Shown: positions 34,711-44,171 of the stretch, piece after piece
Layout of the letters: each line of letters opens with the position of its first letter
How positions within the stretch are numbered: the stretch's first letter is position 1
Assembly (NCBI GenBank): GCA_947501555.1
Contig: CANMWG010000001.1
Coordinates: 1,178,001-1,242,000 of the forward strand
Direction of reading: 5' to 3'
DNA: 64,000 bases
Source of the DNA: an uncultured Paracoccaceae bacterium
GTDB lineage: Bacteria; Pseudomonadota; Alphaproteobacteria; Rhodobacterales; Rhodobacteraceae
Made by a program: the position numbers and the translations under genes
The notes under the pieces: generated by a model
Database searches by the model: none
Told to the model about the DNA's origin: nothing
The model's input: only the letters and a program-made list of their open reading frames with translations

Positions 34711-35349
34711 ATGACCCCACAAGACGCGTCATCTGCTGCCGCCAAAATCTGCCTAATGGCGCCAGTTGTCCCCGTACTTGTTGTCGATGATGCAAGCTTG
34801 GCTGGCGATCTTGCAACGGCACTGATCGCAGGCGGATTGCCCGCACTGGAAGTCACACTGCGCACACCCGCAGCCTTGGATGTCATCCGCGAAATGGCCA
34901 AAATACCGGGCGGCGTTGTTGGGGCGGGAACGCTTTTGACGCCAAAAGATGTGGAAGATGCCAAAGCCGCAGGTGCCACTTTCGGCGTAGCCCCCGGTGC
35001 CACGGATATCCTGTTGGACGCCTGCGAGGCGAACGACATGCCACTGCTGCCCGGGGTTGCGACAGCGACGGAATCGATGCGGCTGCTGGAACGGGGCTAC
35101 ACCGTGCAGAAATTCTTCCCGGCTGAGGCCAACGGCGGCGCATCCGCCCTGAAAGCCATCGGCGCGCCCATCCCGCAGGTCAAATTCTGCCCGACCGGCG
35201 GTGTGAGCCTTGCCAATGCAATGGACTACCTGTCGCTGAGCAACACGCTTTGCGTCGGCGGGTCGTGGGTTGCGCCAAAAGACAAAGTGAATGCGAAAGA
35301 CTGGGCCGGGATCGAAGCGCTGGCCAAAGAAGCTGCAGCGCTCGGCTAA
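34711..35349 (+). CDS. eda: KDPG/KHG aldolase
   Basis: 212-residue class I aldolase that splits 2-keto-3-deoxy-6-phosphogluconate into pyruvate and glyceraldehyde-3-phosphate. The Schiff-base lysine is in TVQKFFPAEANGG, a glutamate in LEVTLRTPAALD, and the phosphate loop is FCPTGGVSLANAMDYL. With edd it completes the Entner-Doudoroff route. It overlaps the small gene on the other strand by 4 bases at its 3' end. Confidence 0.96.
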   Translation: MTPQDASSAAAKICLMAPVVPVLVVDDASLAGDLATALIAGGLPALEVTLRTPAALDVIREMAKIPGGVVGAGTLLTPKDVEDAKAAGATFGVAPGATDILLDACEANDMPLLPGVATATESMRLLERGYTVQKFFPAEANGGASALKAIGAPIPQVKFCPTGGVSLANAMDYLSLSNTLCVGGSWVAPKDKVNAKDWAGIEALAKEAAALG

Positions 35350-35612
35350 GACTGCAAGCGGCCTTGGCGACCACCCCTGCGCTTTGCAGGGACCGTATCC
35401 GCCAAGGCCTCTTTCAAAGTCGCGATCATCGGGTGATCTTGTGGTTCAGCCGCATAGGTTTCCAACAACGCCGCAACGGCTTGCTGCGTATCTGCAGAGG
35501 GTGGCACACCCAATGCCCAATCCAGAAATATGGTCCGGCATTCCGGTGCGCCGATCCCATCCATGCGAAAGGCTTCACGTATCAGCCCTCTGGGGTCATT
35601 TAGGTCCATCAC
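35346..35612 (-). CDS. small hypothetical protein downstream of glnE
   Basis: 88 residues, helical, starting VMDLNDPRGLIREAFRMDGI and containing the block CRTIFLDWALG; the tail is basic (KRRGGRQGRL). The GTG at 35612 overlaps the glnE stop (GTGA), or ATG 35609 may be used. Same-strand coupling suggests a role with GlnE, but the family is unnamed. Confidence 0.65.
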   Translation of the reverse strand: MMDLNDPRGLIREAFRMDGIGAPECRTIFLDWALGVPPSADTQQAVAALLETYAAEPQDHPMIATLKEALADTVPAKRRGGRQGRLQS

Positions 35613-38374
35613 TTCGCAGCCCTTTCCAGCCGTCTTGCGATCACATTCGCTGCAGCCAATTGCGTATCGTTAAGTTGCGCCAATAAGGCCTCCAGATCAT
35701 CGCAGCCCGTCTCACGCAAGACGAAACGCTTGGCCCCTTCCCCTAAAATTTCAGGATCCAAGATACCACCCGTCAGTAGCCCGGCTGCTGCCTGTACCTT
35801 CCACAAAAGCGCAGACCCGGCCGTCAGCGCCTGCGCATCAGCGGCATCAAGCCAACCCACTGCGACACCGGCCGCAATTTGATCGACAACGGGCCGCGCA
35901 GCAGAGCATGCGCGTAACGCCGCAGTCTGTGCCAACAATTCGATATCTTGCAAACGACCGGGGCCGATTTTGGCATCCCACGCCCCCTGCGGTGGCTTCG
36001 CTTCTGCAAGACGGGCGCGCATGTCGGCAACATCGGCCAAAACAGTTTCACCATCCGCCTTACTGGCCAGCAAGGTCTGGCGAAACGTCTCAACCTCGGC
36101 CATCAATCCTGGATCACCGACAATGCAGCGCCCGCGTGTCAACGCCAGATGCTCCCACGTCCAGGCCTGGGTCTGCTGGTAGTCCTTGAAGGCATCAAAC
36201 GAGGTGGCGACAGGGCCTTGCCGGCCCGAGGGGCGCAGGCGCATATCAACCTCATAAAGCCTGCCCTCGGCCATCGGCGCACTAAGCGCAGTGACCAAAG
36301 CCTGTGTCAGCCGGGCAAAATACGGGCGCGTCGCCAAGGGGCGCGGGCCATCCGAGGCCTCAGAATCCGCTGGATCATAGACCATGATCAAATCCAAATC
36401 GGAGCCCGCATTCAATCGTCCAGCCCCCAACGAGCCCATGCCAACCACAACGCCCCCACGGCCCGGCATGGGGCCGTGTTTGATTGAAAACTCAGCAGTG
36501 ATAACGGGCCACAGACCCTGCAATACGGCCTCAGCCAATTCTGCATATTGACACCCGGCGATATCCGCATCGATCAATCCCCGCAGATGATGCACTCCAA
36601 TCCGAAAGTGCCATTCCTTGGCCCAACGACGGGTCGCAATTAGCTTGGATTCGTAGTCATGAAGCGCGCCCAAAGCCTTGGACAATTCTGCAGCCAAAGC
36701 TGGCACCCCCGGCCAATCGCTAAAGAACGCTCCCCCAATCACGGCATCCAAAACGCCCGCGTTGCGAGACAAATGTTGGGACAAAGCAGGTGCTGTCGCA
36801 GCAATGTCGATGATCAACTTCGTCAGTTGTGGGTTCGCCTCAAACAGTGAAAACAACTGCACCCCGGCGGGAAGACCTGCAAGAAATTGGTCGAACTGTG
36901 CCAACGCCTCATCCGGGCGGGCAGCCTCTTGCAGGCGGGTCATGATCTCAGGGGTAAGGCGATCAAATATCTCAGTCGCGCGTGCCGAACGCAAAGCAGG
37001 GTAACTGTGCCAACGGTCAATCACCTCGGCACCCCATTGCGTCGGAACAGCTGCTGCAGGTTCGGGGGCAAAAAACCCTTCGGTCAATTCATGCACTTCC
37101 TCCAAGCGCGATATCAAATTAGCACGTAAAGGGTCCACTTCCTGACCCATAAAAGCAGCAAGGCGTTCAAAACCGGCATCATCATGTGGCAGATCATGGG
37201 TCTGCGCATCATTGATCATCTGCACCCGATGCTCGATCTCGCGATGGGCTTTGTAGTGATCATAGAGCGTCACCGCGGTCTCTTCAGACAACCAACCAGC
37301 GGCAGCGACGCGGGCCAAGCCGTCCTGTGTGGTGCGCACGCGCAAGCTTGGATCGCGGCCGCCCGCAATCAGCTGCCGGGTTTGAGTGAAAAATTCAATC
37401 TCGCGAATACCGCCACGGCCCAGCTTCATATTGTGACCTTCCAAGGTCAAAGGACCGCCCAACCCCTTATGGTCGCGGATCTTCAGACGCATATCATGGG
37501 CGTCCTGAATGGCGGCAAAATCCAGATGCTTGCGCCAAACAAATGGGGTGAGCGTTTGTAAGAACCGATCCCCGGCAACCTTATCGCCTGCACAAACACG
37601 GGCCTTAATATAGGCAGCCCGCTCCCACGTCCGGCCCACGCTTTCATAGTAGCGCTCGGCGGCTTCCATCGACAAACAAACCGGCGTGACAGAGGCATCG
37701 GGACGCAAGCGCAAATCTGTCCGAAAGACATAGCCACCTTTGGTCACATCCGACAGCATTGCAGCCATCTTGCGAGTGACACGAATGAACGCCGCGCGGA
37801 CATCGTGATAATCGTCTGGATCAAAGCGGGTCTCATCAAACAGACAAATCAGATCGATATCGGACGAGAAATTCAGCTCACCTGCGCCCATCTTGCCCAT
37901 CGCCAAGACAGCCATCCCAGCACAGTCTTGCGGGTCGGTTTCTGAAGGCAGTTTGCCCCGGGCAACCTCTGCTGCCACCAATGCAGCGACACTGGATTGC
38001 ACCGCCGTATCCGCCAAATCTGTCAACGTCTGTGTCACCTGCTCTAACGGCCAGACGCCCCCCAGATCAGCGAGCGCCGTGATCAGTGCAACGCGCCGCT
38101 TGACCCGCCGCAATGCCAGATTGAGACCATCCAAAGGAACGTCCGACAAAGAACAAAGCTCCGCTGCAACCGCCTCTCTGGGATCCTCAAACGCGGGAAC
38201 CAGCCACGCCGCCTCAACCCTGATCAAGTCTGCCAGATACGGGCTGCACCCTGCAGCCCCCTTAATCAACTGGGCAAGTTCACCCTGCACCTCCGGCACC
38301 GATTGCAGGGCATCCGCCCCACGATCAAGGTCAAACGGACGGGGGCAACGGGTCATGGAACGGTGAAACGACAT
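35609..38374 (-). CDS. glnE: glutamine synthetase adenylyltransferase/adenylyl-removing enzyme
   Basis: 921 residues with two nucleotidyltransferase domains: FSSDIDLICLFDE near residue 168 (adenylyl-removing half) and GSDLDLIMVYDPADSE near 658 (adenylylating half). KIGPGRLQDIELLAQ marks the C-terminal helical region. It controls glutamine synthetase activity by covalent AMP addition and removal, in response to PII. Slightly shorter than the E. coli enzyme. Confidence 0.95.
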   Translation of the reverse strand: MSFHRSMTRCPRPFDLDRGADALQSVPEVQGELAQLIKGAAGCSPYLADLIRVEAAWLVPAFEDPREAVAAELCSLSDVPLDGLNLALRRVKRRVALITALADLGGVWPLEQVTQTLTDLADTAVQSSVAALVAAEVARGKLPSETDPQDCAGMAVLAMGKMGAGELNFSSDIDLICLFDETRFDPDDYHDVRAAFIRVTRKMAAMLSDVTKGGYVFRTDLRLRPDASVTPVCLSMEAAERYYESVGRTWERAAYIKARVCAGDKVAGDRFLQTLTPFVWRKHLDFAAIQDAHDMRLKIRDHKGLGGPLTLEGHNMKLGRGGIREIEFFTQTRQLIAGGRDPSLRVRTTQDGLARVAAAGWLSEETAVTLYDHYKAHREIEHRVQMINDAQTHDLPHDDAGFERLAAFMGQEVDPLRANLISRLEEVHELTEGFFAPEPAAAVPTQWGAEVIDRWHSYPALRSARATEIFDRLTPEIMTRLQEAARPDEALAQFDQFLAGLPAGVQLFSLFEANPQLTKLIIDIAATAPALSQHLSRNAGVLDAVIGGAFFSDWPGVPALAAELSKALGALHDYESKLIATRRWAKEWHFRIGVHHLRGLIDADIAGCQYAELAEAVLQGLWPVITAEFSIKHGPMPGRGGVVVGMGSLGAGRLNAGSDLDLIMVYDPADSEASDGPRPLATRPYFARLTQALVTALSAPMAEGRLYEVDMRLRPSGRQGPVATSFDAFKDYQQTQAWTWEHLALTRGRCIVGDPGLMAEVETFRQTLLASKADGETVLADVADMRARLAEAKPPQGAWDAKIGPGRLQDIELLAQTAALRACSAARPVVDQIAAGVAVGWLDAADAQALTAGSALLWKVQAAAGLLTGGILDPEILGEGAKRFVLRETGCDDLEALLAQLNDTQLAAANVIARRLERAAK

Positions 38375-38454
38375 CCCGCTACAGTGATCCGCTCAGCCGG
38401 TCTGGTCAATCATCTGTAGCGCGGTAAAGTAGCGCAAAACGAAAGGTTCCCTTG

Positions 38455-38928
38455 ATGAGCAAAAGTCTCAAACGTGTGGTGCGCGCCCTTGCGGATGCGG
38501 GATTGACAGTACGCCCACTTGAGATGGGCGCAGAAACAAGGACTGCCCAGCAGGCTGCGGATGCCGCTGGATGCGCATTAGACCAGATCGCAAAATCGAT
38601 CATCTTTGCGGGGCAGACTAGCGGACAGGCGATCTTGTTCATCACCGCAGGTGGCAATCAAGTGGACAGTGAAAAGGCGACAACCGTTGCTGGTGAACCA
38701 CTGGGCAAGGCTGACGCGGCGCAGATCCGGGCCCAGACCGGTTTCGCCATTGGTGGCGTCTCCCCTGTCGGGCACTTGAACCCGATCCGGGCATTCATCG
38801 ACCCACGCCTGTTGGAATTCGACAAGGTCTTTGCCGCCGCCGGAACCCCACGGCATATCTTTCCCATCGATCCAACGACCTTGGTGGAAATATCTGCGGC
38901 CCAGGCGGCTGACTTCACCATAAACTGA
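38455..38928 (+). CDS. ybaK: YbaK/EbsC-family aminoacyl-tRNA deacylase
   Basis: 157 residues of the YbaK/ProX fold. The editing lysine appears in IAKSIIFAG, and GGVSPVGH plus IDPRLLEFDKVFAAAG are family blocks. YbaK clears Cys-tRNA(Pro); related proteins have other targets. GAAAGG is 8 bases before ATG 38455. One base is shared with the next gene. Confidence 0.85.
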   Translation: MSKSLKRVVRALADAGLTVRPLEMGAETRTAQQAADAAGCALDQIAKSIIFAGQTSGQAILFITAGGNQVDSEKATTVAGEPLGKADAAQIRAQTGFAIGGVSPVGHLNPIRAFIDPRLLEFDKVFAAAGTPRHIFPIDPTTLVEISAAQAADFTIN

Positions 38929-39500
38929 TGCGGCGCCTTGCTCTTCTCATAATCCCATTCTTCAGCATCGGGACCGTGAGCATCGCTCAACAAGTTGTTT
39001 ACAGTCCGACCGACCCCAAGCCGTTCCCATCGATCCTGACCCAGGCAGTGATTGCAGCCGAAGATCCTAGCTTCCAAAGCCGAGGACTATGGCGCAGCCC
39101 AATTACGGCTCAGGTTGTGCGCCTGCTGGAACCCTCAAAGCAAACCAACCATCTGGATCAGCTCATCGATGCGATAGGGCTCGATTGGAAGTACAGCCAC
39201 ACTCAAATCCTCGCGCTCTATCTCAACAACGCCTATTTCGGTCGGGGCTGTTACGGCGCGCCTGCGGCAGCTATGGCGCTATTTGACAAGAGCATCATGG
39301 AAATCGACCTGTCAGAGGCGGTAACGGTCGCTTCGCTACTCAGAAGACCAGCAGGCGGCTATGGTGATGATGTCTACATGCAGGCAGCCGCCAACCAAGT
39401 GGCATCTCAAATGCTGGAAATGGGAATGATCAACGCAGAACAACAGCAACAAGTGATCAAGGAAGTTTCAAACAGAAACATGACTTTAAGCGGTTGCTGA
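38928..39500 (+). CDS. reduced, secreted GT51 transglycosylase-like protein
   Basis: 190 residues with a signal-like N-terminus (RRLALLIIPFFSIGTVSIA). It carries GT51 motif 1 with the catalytic Glu (AVIAAEDPSFQSRG), motif 4 (SHTQILALYLNNAYFGRG) and motif 5 (EIDLSEAVTVASLLRRPAGG). Motif 2, normally GxSTITQQ, is degraded to SPITAQVVR, and the membrane anchor is replaced by a short leader. It may be an inactive or altered peptidoglycan polymerase domain. Starts on the ybaK stop codon. Confidence 0.78.
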   Translation: MRRLALLIIPFFSIGTVSIAQQVVYSPTDPKPFPSILTQAVIAAEDPSFQSRGLWRSPITAQVVRLLEPSKQTNHLDQLIDAIGLDWKYSHTQILALYLNNAYFGRGCYGAPAAAMALFDKSIMEIDLSEAVTVASLLRRPAGGYGDDVYMQAAANQVASQMLEMGMINAEQQQQVIKEVSNRNMTLSGC

Positions 39501-39505
39501 TCTCG

Positions 39506-39530
39506 TTAATGTAAAAAAGATTTACATTAA
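39506..39530. promoter_or_regulatory. operator palindrome 1 (upstream of DUF2852)
   Basis: TTAATGTAAA and TTTACATTAA are exact complements around 5 bases. It lies directly before the -35 of the predicted promoter and is paired with the palindrome at 39565-39589. Confidence 0.6.
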
Positions 39531-39533
39531 CTC

Positions 39534-39562
39534 TTGAACTTGGTGTGGCGACCTCCGATATC
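39534..39562 (+). promoter_or_regulatory. candidate promoter for the DUF2852 gene
   Basis: TTGAAC (39534-39539), 17 bases, GATATC (39557-39562). It lies between the two palindromes, so their occupancy could block or bend it. Confidence 0.45.
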
Positions 39563-39564
39563 TC

Positions 39565-39589
39565 TTAATGTGAAAGGCATTCACATACA
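39565..39589. promoter_or_regulatory. operator palindrome 2 (upstream of DUF2852)
   Basis: TTAATGTGAA and TTCACATACA match 8 of 10 pairs around 5 bases, with the same half-site TTAATGT as palindrome 1. Its centre is 59 bases from that of palindrome 1. Confidence 0.55.
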
Positions 39590-39614
39590 CACAGATAGAA
39601 ACAAGGAGCCCATA

Positions 39615-40043
39615 ATGAACACCGCCACTACCCATTCCCCGATGGCCTACGAAAACCGCCCCGGCTTTTTCGCCCGTGCCGAGGCATGGCTTGATGAACG
39701 CGGCAAAGGCGCTTGGATCGCCGCCATGGTTCTGGGCTTTATCTTCATCTGGCCCGTTGGCCTCGCCCTTCTCGCCTACATGATCTGGAGCAAACGCATG
39801 TTTAACAAATCCTGCAAATCAATGACCCGCACGCGGCACATGTCCAAATCATCCGGCAACAGCGCTTTTGACGCCTACAAGCAAGAAACGCTACGCCGGT
39901 TGGAAGACGAACAGGACAACTTTGAAGCCTTCCTCAAACGGCTACGGGATGCCAAAGACAAAGCCAAGTTCGACCAATTCATGAACGACCGCGCCAAAGC
40001 GGCAAATGGGGACGACACTGACCCCAGCAGCGCAGCAGCCTAA
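39615..40043 (+). CDS. DUF2852 membrane protein
   Basis: 142 residues. A membrane helix with the DUF2852 signature FFARAEAWLDERGKGAWIAA and GFIFIWPVGLALLAYMIW is followed by a basic, helical C-terminal half (ETLRRLEDEQDNFEAFLKRL) likely to form a coiled coil. Function unknown; widespread in Rhodobacteraceae. AAGGAG lies 7 bases before ATG 39615. It has a regulated upstream region with two palindromes. Confidence 0.85.
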   Translation: MNTATTHSPMAYENRPGFFARAEAWLDERGKGAWIAAMVLGFIFIWPVGLALLAYMIWSKRMFNKSCKSMTRTRHMSKSSGNSAFDAYKQETLRRLEDEQDNFEAFLKRLRDAKDKAKFDQFMNDRAKAANGDDTDPSSAAA

Positions 40044-40058
40044 TTGCCACGCACAATT

Positions 40059-40085
40059 GGATGACCCTAACCCTGGGGGTCATCC
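40059..40085 (+). terminator. hairpin after the DUF2852 gene
   Basis: GGATGACCC and GGGTCATCC pair over nine bases with a 9-base loop, 15 bases past the stop codon. No T-run follows. A second small dyad, CACAATC/GATTGTG, lies at 40114-40130. Confidence 0.55.
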
Positions 40086-40226
40086 GGCATTCTGACAATA
40101 ACAGAACCAGAAACACAATCTTTGATTGTGCACAGCATTTCTTCTCCCGTTAACTTTGGGTTAAAGCTGGGGCTTGGCGAATGCAGGTCGCGTTGCTAAG
40201 CTCTGGTAAACCATACGGAAAGATCT

Positions 40227-41033
40227 ATGCGCCACACGCTTCCAATTGCACCGCAGTTCTATGTCACTGCCCCGCAGCCTTGCCCTTATTTAGAAGGCCG
40301 GATGGAACGTAAGCTCTTTACTGCACTGCAAGGTGACACAGCCACAAAACTAAACGATTCACTGTCGAAACAAGGGTTCCGGCGGTCGCAAAATGTGCTT
40401 TATCGGCCATCTTGCGCGGAATGCTCGGCCTGTATGTCAGCCCGCATTGACGTTTCAAAATTCGCACCCACCCGTAGTCAGCGCCGGGTGATTAAGCGGG
40501 CAAAGCACCTAGCGCGTCGGGCCACATCCCCTTGGGCAACGGAAGAGCAATACGCATTGTTCCGGGAATATCTTGACGGGCGCCATGCAACTGGCGGTAT
40601 GGCGGACATGGATATGTTCGAATTTGCCGCGATGGTTGAAGAAACGCCGATCCGGTCCCGATTGATTGAATATACAGAAGACTCAGAACTCCAAGCAGTC
40701 TGCCTGACAGATATACTCGATGATGGGCTGTCGATGGTCTACTCCTTCTTTGATCCCGCACTTGAGCGGCTGTCGCTGGGTACTTTCATCATCCTCGATC
40801 ACATCGCCATCGCACAGGAACTGGGATTGCCCTATGTCTACCTAGGCTACTGGGTGCCGGGCAGTCCGAAGATGGGTTACAAGGCCAAGTTCAAAGGGAT
40901 TGAGGTCTACCGGGGCGGCCAATGGACCCCTCTTGGCGATCCCGAAAGCTATGATGCCAATGTGCATCCGCTTTCAACAGATCCAATTGCAGAACAAGTG
41001 GCTCAGATCAACCTGCCGGACGGGCGCAGCTGA
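40227..41033 (+). CDS. bpt: aspartate/glutamate leucyltransferase (Bpt)
   Basis: 268 residues of the arginyl/leucyl-tRNA-protein transferase family (R-transferase). The N-terminal cysteine-rich site is seen in [14 protein letters not shown] and [19 protein letters not shown]-terminal motif: [20 protein letters not shown]. Bpt adds leucine to proteins with N-terminal Asp or Glu, marking them for ClpS/ClpAP degradation. Standard length. Confidence 0.93.
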   Translation: MRHTLPIAPQFYVTAPQPCPYLEGRMERKLFTALQGDTATKLNDSLSKQGFRRSQNVLYRPSCAECSACMSARIDVSKFAPTRSQRRVIKRAKHLARRATSPWATEEQYALFREYLDGRHATGGMADMDMFEFAAMVEETPIRSRLIEYTEDSELQAVCLTDILDDGLSMVYSFFDPALERLSLGTFIILDHIAIAQELGLPYVYLGYWVPGSPKMGYKAKFKGIEVYRGGQWTPLGDPESYDANVHPLSTDPIAEQVAQINLPDGRS

Positions 41034-41090
41034 TAAAGGCCTGTATTCGGCACCAAGTCCCAGTCCGTGGCCGAATGAAAAGTTGTTGGC

Positions 41091-41741
41091 GTGTGTAACC
41101 TCTATTCAATGACAAAGACCCAAGACGCCATGCGCGAATTGGCTAAGGCATGGGACGACCAAGCCGGCAACCTTCCTGCGATGACAGGGATTTTTCCTGA
41201 TTATGCGGCCCCTGTTGTGCGTAATGCAGACAGCGGACGGATGCTGACAAGGATGCGCTGGGGGATGCCCTCTCCGGCTTTTGCATTAAAGGGCAAAAAA
41301 ACCGACAAGGGCATCACCAATATCCGCAACACCGCCTCACCCCATTGGCGCAGATGGCTGGGCGTTACCAACAGATGCGTGGTCCCTTTCACCAGCTTCT
41401 CAGAATATCAGCACAGGCCGGGTCAGGCCCCCGAACCAGTCTGGTTCGCATTGGATGACGACCGGCCGCTTGCGTTTTTTGCGGGCATTTGGACCCCATG
41501 GACATCTGTGCGAAAGCTGAAGGAAGGCGAGACAACAAATGACCTCTACGGCTTCCTGACAACCGACGCCAATGCCGTGGTAGGTGCGGTCCACCCCAAG
41601 GCCATGCCAGTTGTGTTGCGCACAGCCGAGGAGATCGACGTCTGGATGACCGCACCGGTGGAAGAGGCACTGACGTTGCACAGGCCACTGCCCGATGATG
41701 CGCTCAAAATCGTCGCACGAGGCCGTTTAGAAGACAGCTAG
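41091..41741 (+). CDS. SRAP-family (YedK/HMCES) abasic-site protein
   Basis: 216 residues. Translation starts at GTG 41091 so that cysteine is residue 2 (MCNLYSMT), the residue that forms a thiazolidine crosslink with abasic sites in single-stranded DNA; this fixes the start. [20 protein letters not shown] (the active Glu) and [10 protein letters not shown] are the other SRAP motifs. It shields stalled-fork lesions. Confidence 0.93.
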   Translation: MCNLYSMTKTQDAMRELAKAWDDQAGNLPAMTGIFPDYAAPVVRNADSGRMLTRMRWGMPSPAFALKGKKTDKGITNIRNTASPHWRRWLGVTNRCVVPFTSFSEYQHRPGQAPEPVWFALDDDRPLAFFAGIWTPWTSVRKLKEGETTNDLYGFLTTDANAVVGAVHPKAMPVVLRTAEEIDVWMTAPVEEALTLHRPLPDDALKIVARGRLEDS

Positions 41742-41758
41742 AAAAAATGGGCGTAGGC

Positions 41759-41790
41759 GGCACGCGAAACCCAACAGGGCTCCGCGTGCC
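41759..41790. terminator. hairpin between SRAP and TRAP genes
   Basis: GGCACGCG pairs with CGCGTGCC over a 16-base loop, and A-rich sequence flanks it on both sides. It lies between convergent genes and could end both transcripts. Confidence 0.55.
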
Positions 41791-41798
41791 AAAAATGA

Positions 41799-44153
41799 TT
41801 AGTTCAGCAGGTTCGGCACGATCGTCACAACAGCCGGGAAGAAGGCCAATAGCAACAAGCCAAATACCTGAATGCCAATGAACGGCAGCACACCTTTGTA
41901 TATCTGTCCCGTCGTGATGGTCTTCGGCGCCACGCCGCGCAGATAAAACAGCGCGAAACCAAATGGCGGGGTCAGGAACGACGTTTGCAGGTTCACCGCA
42001 ATCATGATCGTCACCCATTTGGGATCAAACGTTCCGCCGTAAATCACCGGCCCAACAATCGGGATCACAATGTAAATGATCTCAAGGAAATCAAGCACAA
42101 AGCCCAACACGAACAGCACAAGCATGACCAGCAAGAACACCTGCCATTCGTTGTCAAACGAGCGCAGGAACTGCTGGATATAATGCTCGCCCCCGAATGA
42201 AATCAGGACCAGATTCAGCAGTTGCGATCCGATCAGGATGGTAAAGACCATCGAGGTCACCTTGGCCGTCTCACGCACAACTGGTGCCAAAACACCGCCC
42301 GAGATCAGCACCCAACAGGACCACACAAGACCAAACATCGCAAACAGGAAGCTTGCAAAGGCCACCAGATAGGCGAGCTTGTTTTCAAACAACACCACCT
42401 CTTGACCCAGACGCATGTCAAAGTTGGTCCCAACGATCAGCATCAGCACAATGGCCCCGGCGGTCCACAGAACCATTTTGCCTGACAAACCTTGATCCTT
42501 ACGCTTGCGGTAGGTGGCCAGCAAGATGGCACCCCCTGCCCCCAAGGCTGCAGCCGGGGTTGGGTTGGTAATCCCACCCAGGATTGAGCCGAGGACTGCA
42601 ACAATCAAAACCAACGGTGGGAAGACGACCCGCAAGATTTCATTTGATGCAAGGAATGCTGTCGCGCGCTTCAATCCAATGAAGGCCACGGCCAGCGGGA
42701 TCAGAATGATCACGGTGGTGAAGCCTGGTGTGGTTAGCGGTGAGATAAACAGAATATCCGCCAAAAGTAGCAATCCAATGCCAACCACGCCGACAATCAA
42801 AAGGCGATGGTCCGCACTTGGGGCAACACCGCGGGCAATGGCCAGCATCAAACCCATCAGCATGGCCGTGATCCCAATACCTGTCCCGATTGGGGCAGCA
42901 GCTTCCACGCGCTCCAACACCAGCGCAGACCGCTCTTCGTCAGACAGTGCCCGCGCCTCAGTCACGCCGCCAGCTTCGTCGATGGCGGCTTGCTCGGCCA
43001 CGGCAGTATTCCAGACGTCTTCACCGTGCAGTTCAATCATCGCGGCCTGACAGCTTTCGCTGACCCTTGTCCGCAAAGATGCGGTCTGACCGGCGTCCGT
43101 GAAACTGTCCACGATAACAGATTGGTTGCCAATCAAGTTGGCCTGCCCCATTCCGATTGCCAATCCGATGATACCTACGGGAACGGCAAGGAACCAAGTA
43201 AAGCTCTCATTGCGGGTGATAATTTCCTTGGATGCACCCGTCTCAAACTGCACAGGTGGGGCCTTTGAGGGGTTAATCATTGCAAAGATAAACGCATAGC
43301 CCGCATAAAGCACGGCCAGCATGATCCCTGGCAACAATGCGGCTTGGAAAAGCGTTCCCACAGACACGACCGCAGGCTCGCCCAAATACGTCAGTGCATC
43401 AGAACAGCCCACAAGCTGGGCACGGTCTTCTTGGGCGGCAGAGTAAAGATCACCCGCCAAAGTACCCAAAAGAACGATCACGATGGACGGTGGAATAATC
43501 TGCCCCAAGGTACCCGAGGCAGCAATCACACCGGTCGATAACTCTGGCGAATAGCCGTTCTTCAGCATGGTCGGCAGCGCCAGCAGCCCCATGGTCACAA
43601 CGGTTGCACCGACGATCCCGGTCGACGCCGCAAGGAATGCGCCGACGATCACGATGGACACAGCCAAACCGCCCGGCAGCGGGCCGAAAACCTTGGCCAT
43701 TGTGGTCAGCAATTCGTCGGCGATGCGGCTGCGTTCCAGCACGATGCCCATCATGACGAACATGACAACGGCCAGCAGGGTCTCAATCGATTGGCCTGCC
43801 AAGACCCGTTCGTTCATCCGGTTGACCATAAAGCCGATGTTGCGATCCAGCGCCTGTTCCCAGCCATTGGGGAACAGCACATTCTCATACCGGGGTAAGT
43901 CGGGGTATCGGAAAACAGATATCGCATCCGGCCTGACGCCTTCGGCGATCAAGGTCGCATAGTCCGCTGAACTGGTGTCAACGGCTGCATGGATCAACAA
44001 ACCAGAGCTGTCCAATGCCGCGATCACCGCAAATGAAATCACAGCCGAGCCACTGATCGCAAACGCGACAGGGAAACCTGAAAGAATACCAGCAAACAAC
44101 GTCAGAAAGACGATAATGATGCCGACTTCGATGCCATCTAGTCCGAAAAGCAT
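41799..44153 (-). CDS. TRAP transporter large permease (DctM type), enlarged
   Basis: 784 residues, while ordinary DctM subunits are about 430. The core is recognisable (GIIIVFLTLFAGILSGFPVA, ASGTLGQIIPPSIVIVLLGT, and the C-terminal block TSFLTPPFGFALFYLRGVAP). Two polar insertions of about 60 and 80 residues sit at about 50-108 and 343-420, and extra membrane helices follow the second. It carries the transport channel for the TakP-like system. 18 bases after dctQ. Confidence 0.9.
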   Translation of the reverse strand: MLFGLDGIEVGIIIVFLTLFAGILSGFPVAFAISGSAVISFAVIAALDSSGLLIHAAVDTSSADYATLIAEGVRPDAISVFRYPDLPRYENVLFPNGWEQALDRNIGFMVNRMNERVLAGQSIETLLAVVMFVMMGIVLERSRIADELLTTMAKVFGPLPGGLAVSIVIVGAFLAASTGIVGATVVTMGLLALPTMLKNGYSPELSTGVIAASGTLGQIIPPSIVIVLLGTLAGDLYSAAQEDRAQLVGCSDALTYLGEPAVVSVGTLFQAALLPGIMLAVLYAGYAFIFAMINPSKAPPVQFETGASKEIITRNESFTWFLAVPVGIIGLAIGMGQANLIGNQSVIVDSFTDAGQTASLRTRVSESCQAAMIELHGEDVWNTAVAEQAAIDEAGGVTEARALSDEERSALVLERVEAAAPIGTGIGITAMLMGLMLAIARGVAPSADHRLLIVGVVGIGLLLLADILFISPLTTPGFTTVIILIPLAVAFIGLKRATAFLASNEILRVVFPPLVLIVAVLGSILGGITNPTPAAALGAGGAILLATYRKRKDQGLSGKMVLWTAGAIVLMLIVGTNFDMRLGQEVVLFENKLAYLVAFASFLFAMFGLVWSCWVLISGGVLAPVVRETAKVTSMVFTILIGSQLLNLVLISFGGEHYIQQFLRSFDNEWQVFLLVMLVLFVLGFVLDFLEIIYIVIPIVGPVIYGGTFDPKWVTIMIAVNLQTSFLTPPFGFALFYLRGVAPKTITTGQIYKGVLPFIGIQVFGLLLLAFFPAVVTIVPNLLN

Positions 44154-44171
44154 GTGTCTACCGTCCTATAT

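Noticed and set aside
39506-39530. CtrA site (TTAA-N7-TTAA) at the DUF2852 promoter
   Set aside because: The TTAA ends are 17 bases apart, not seven, so it is a longer dyad for another factor.
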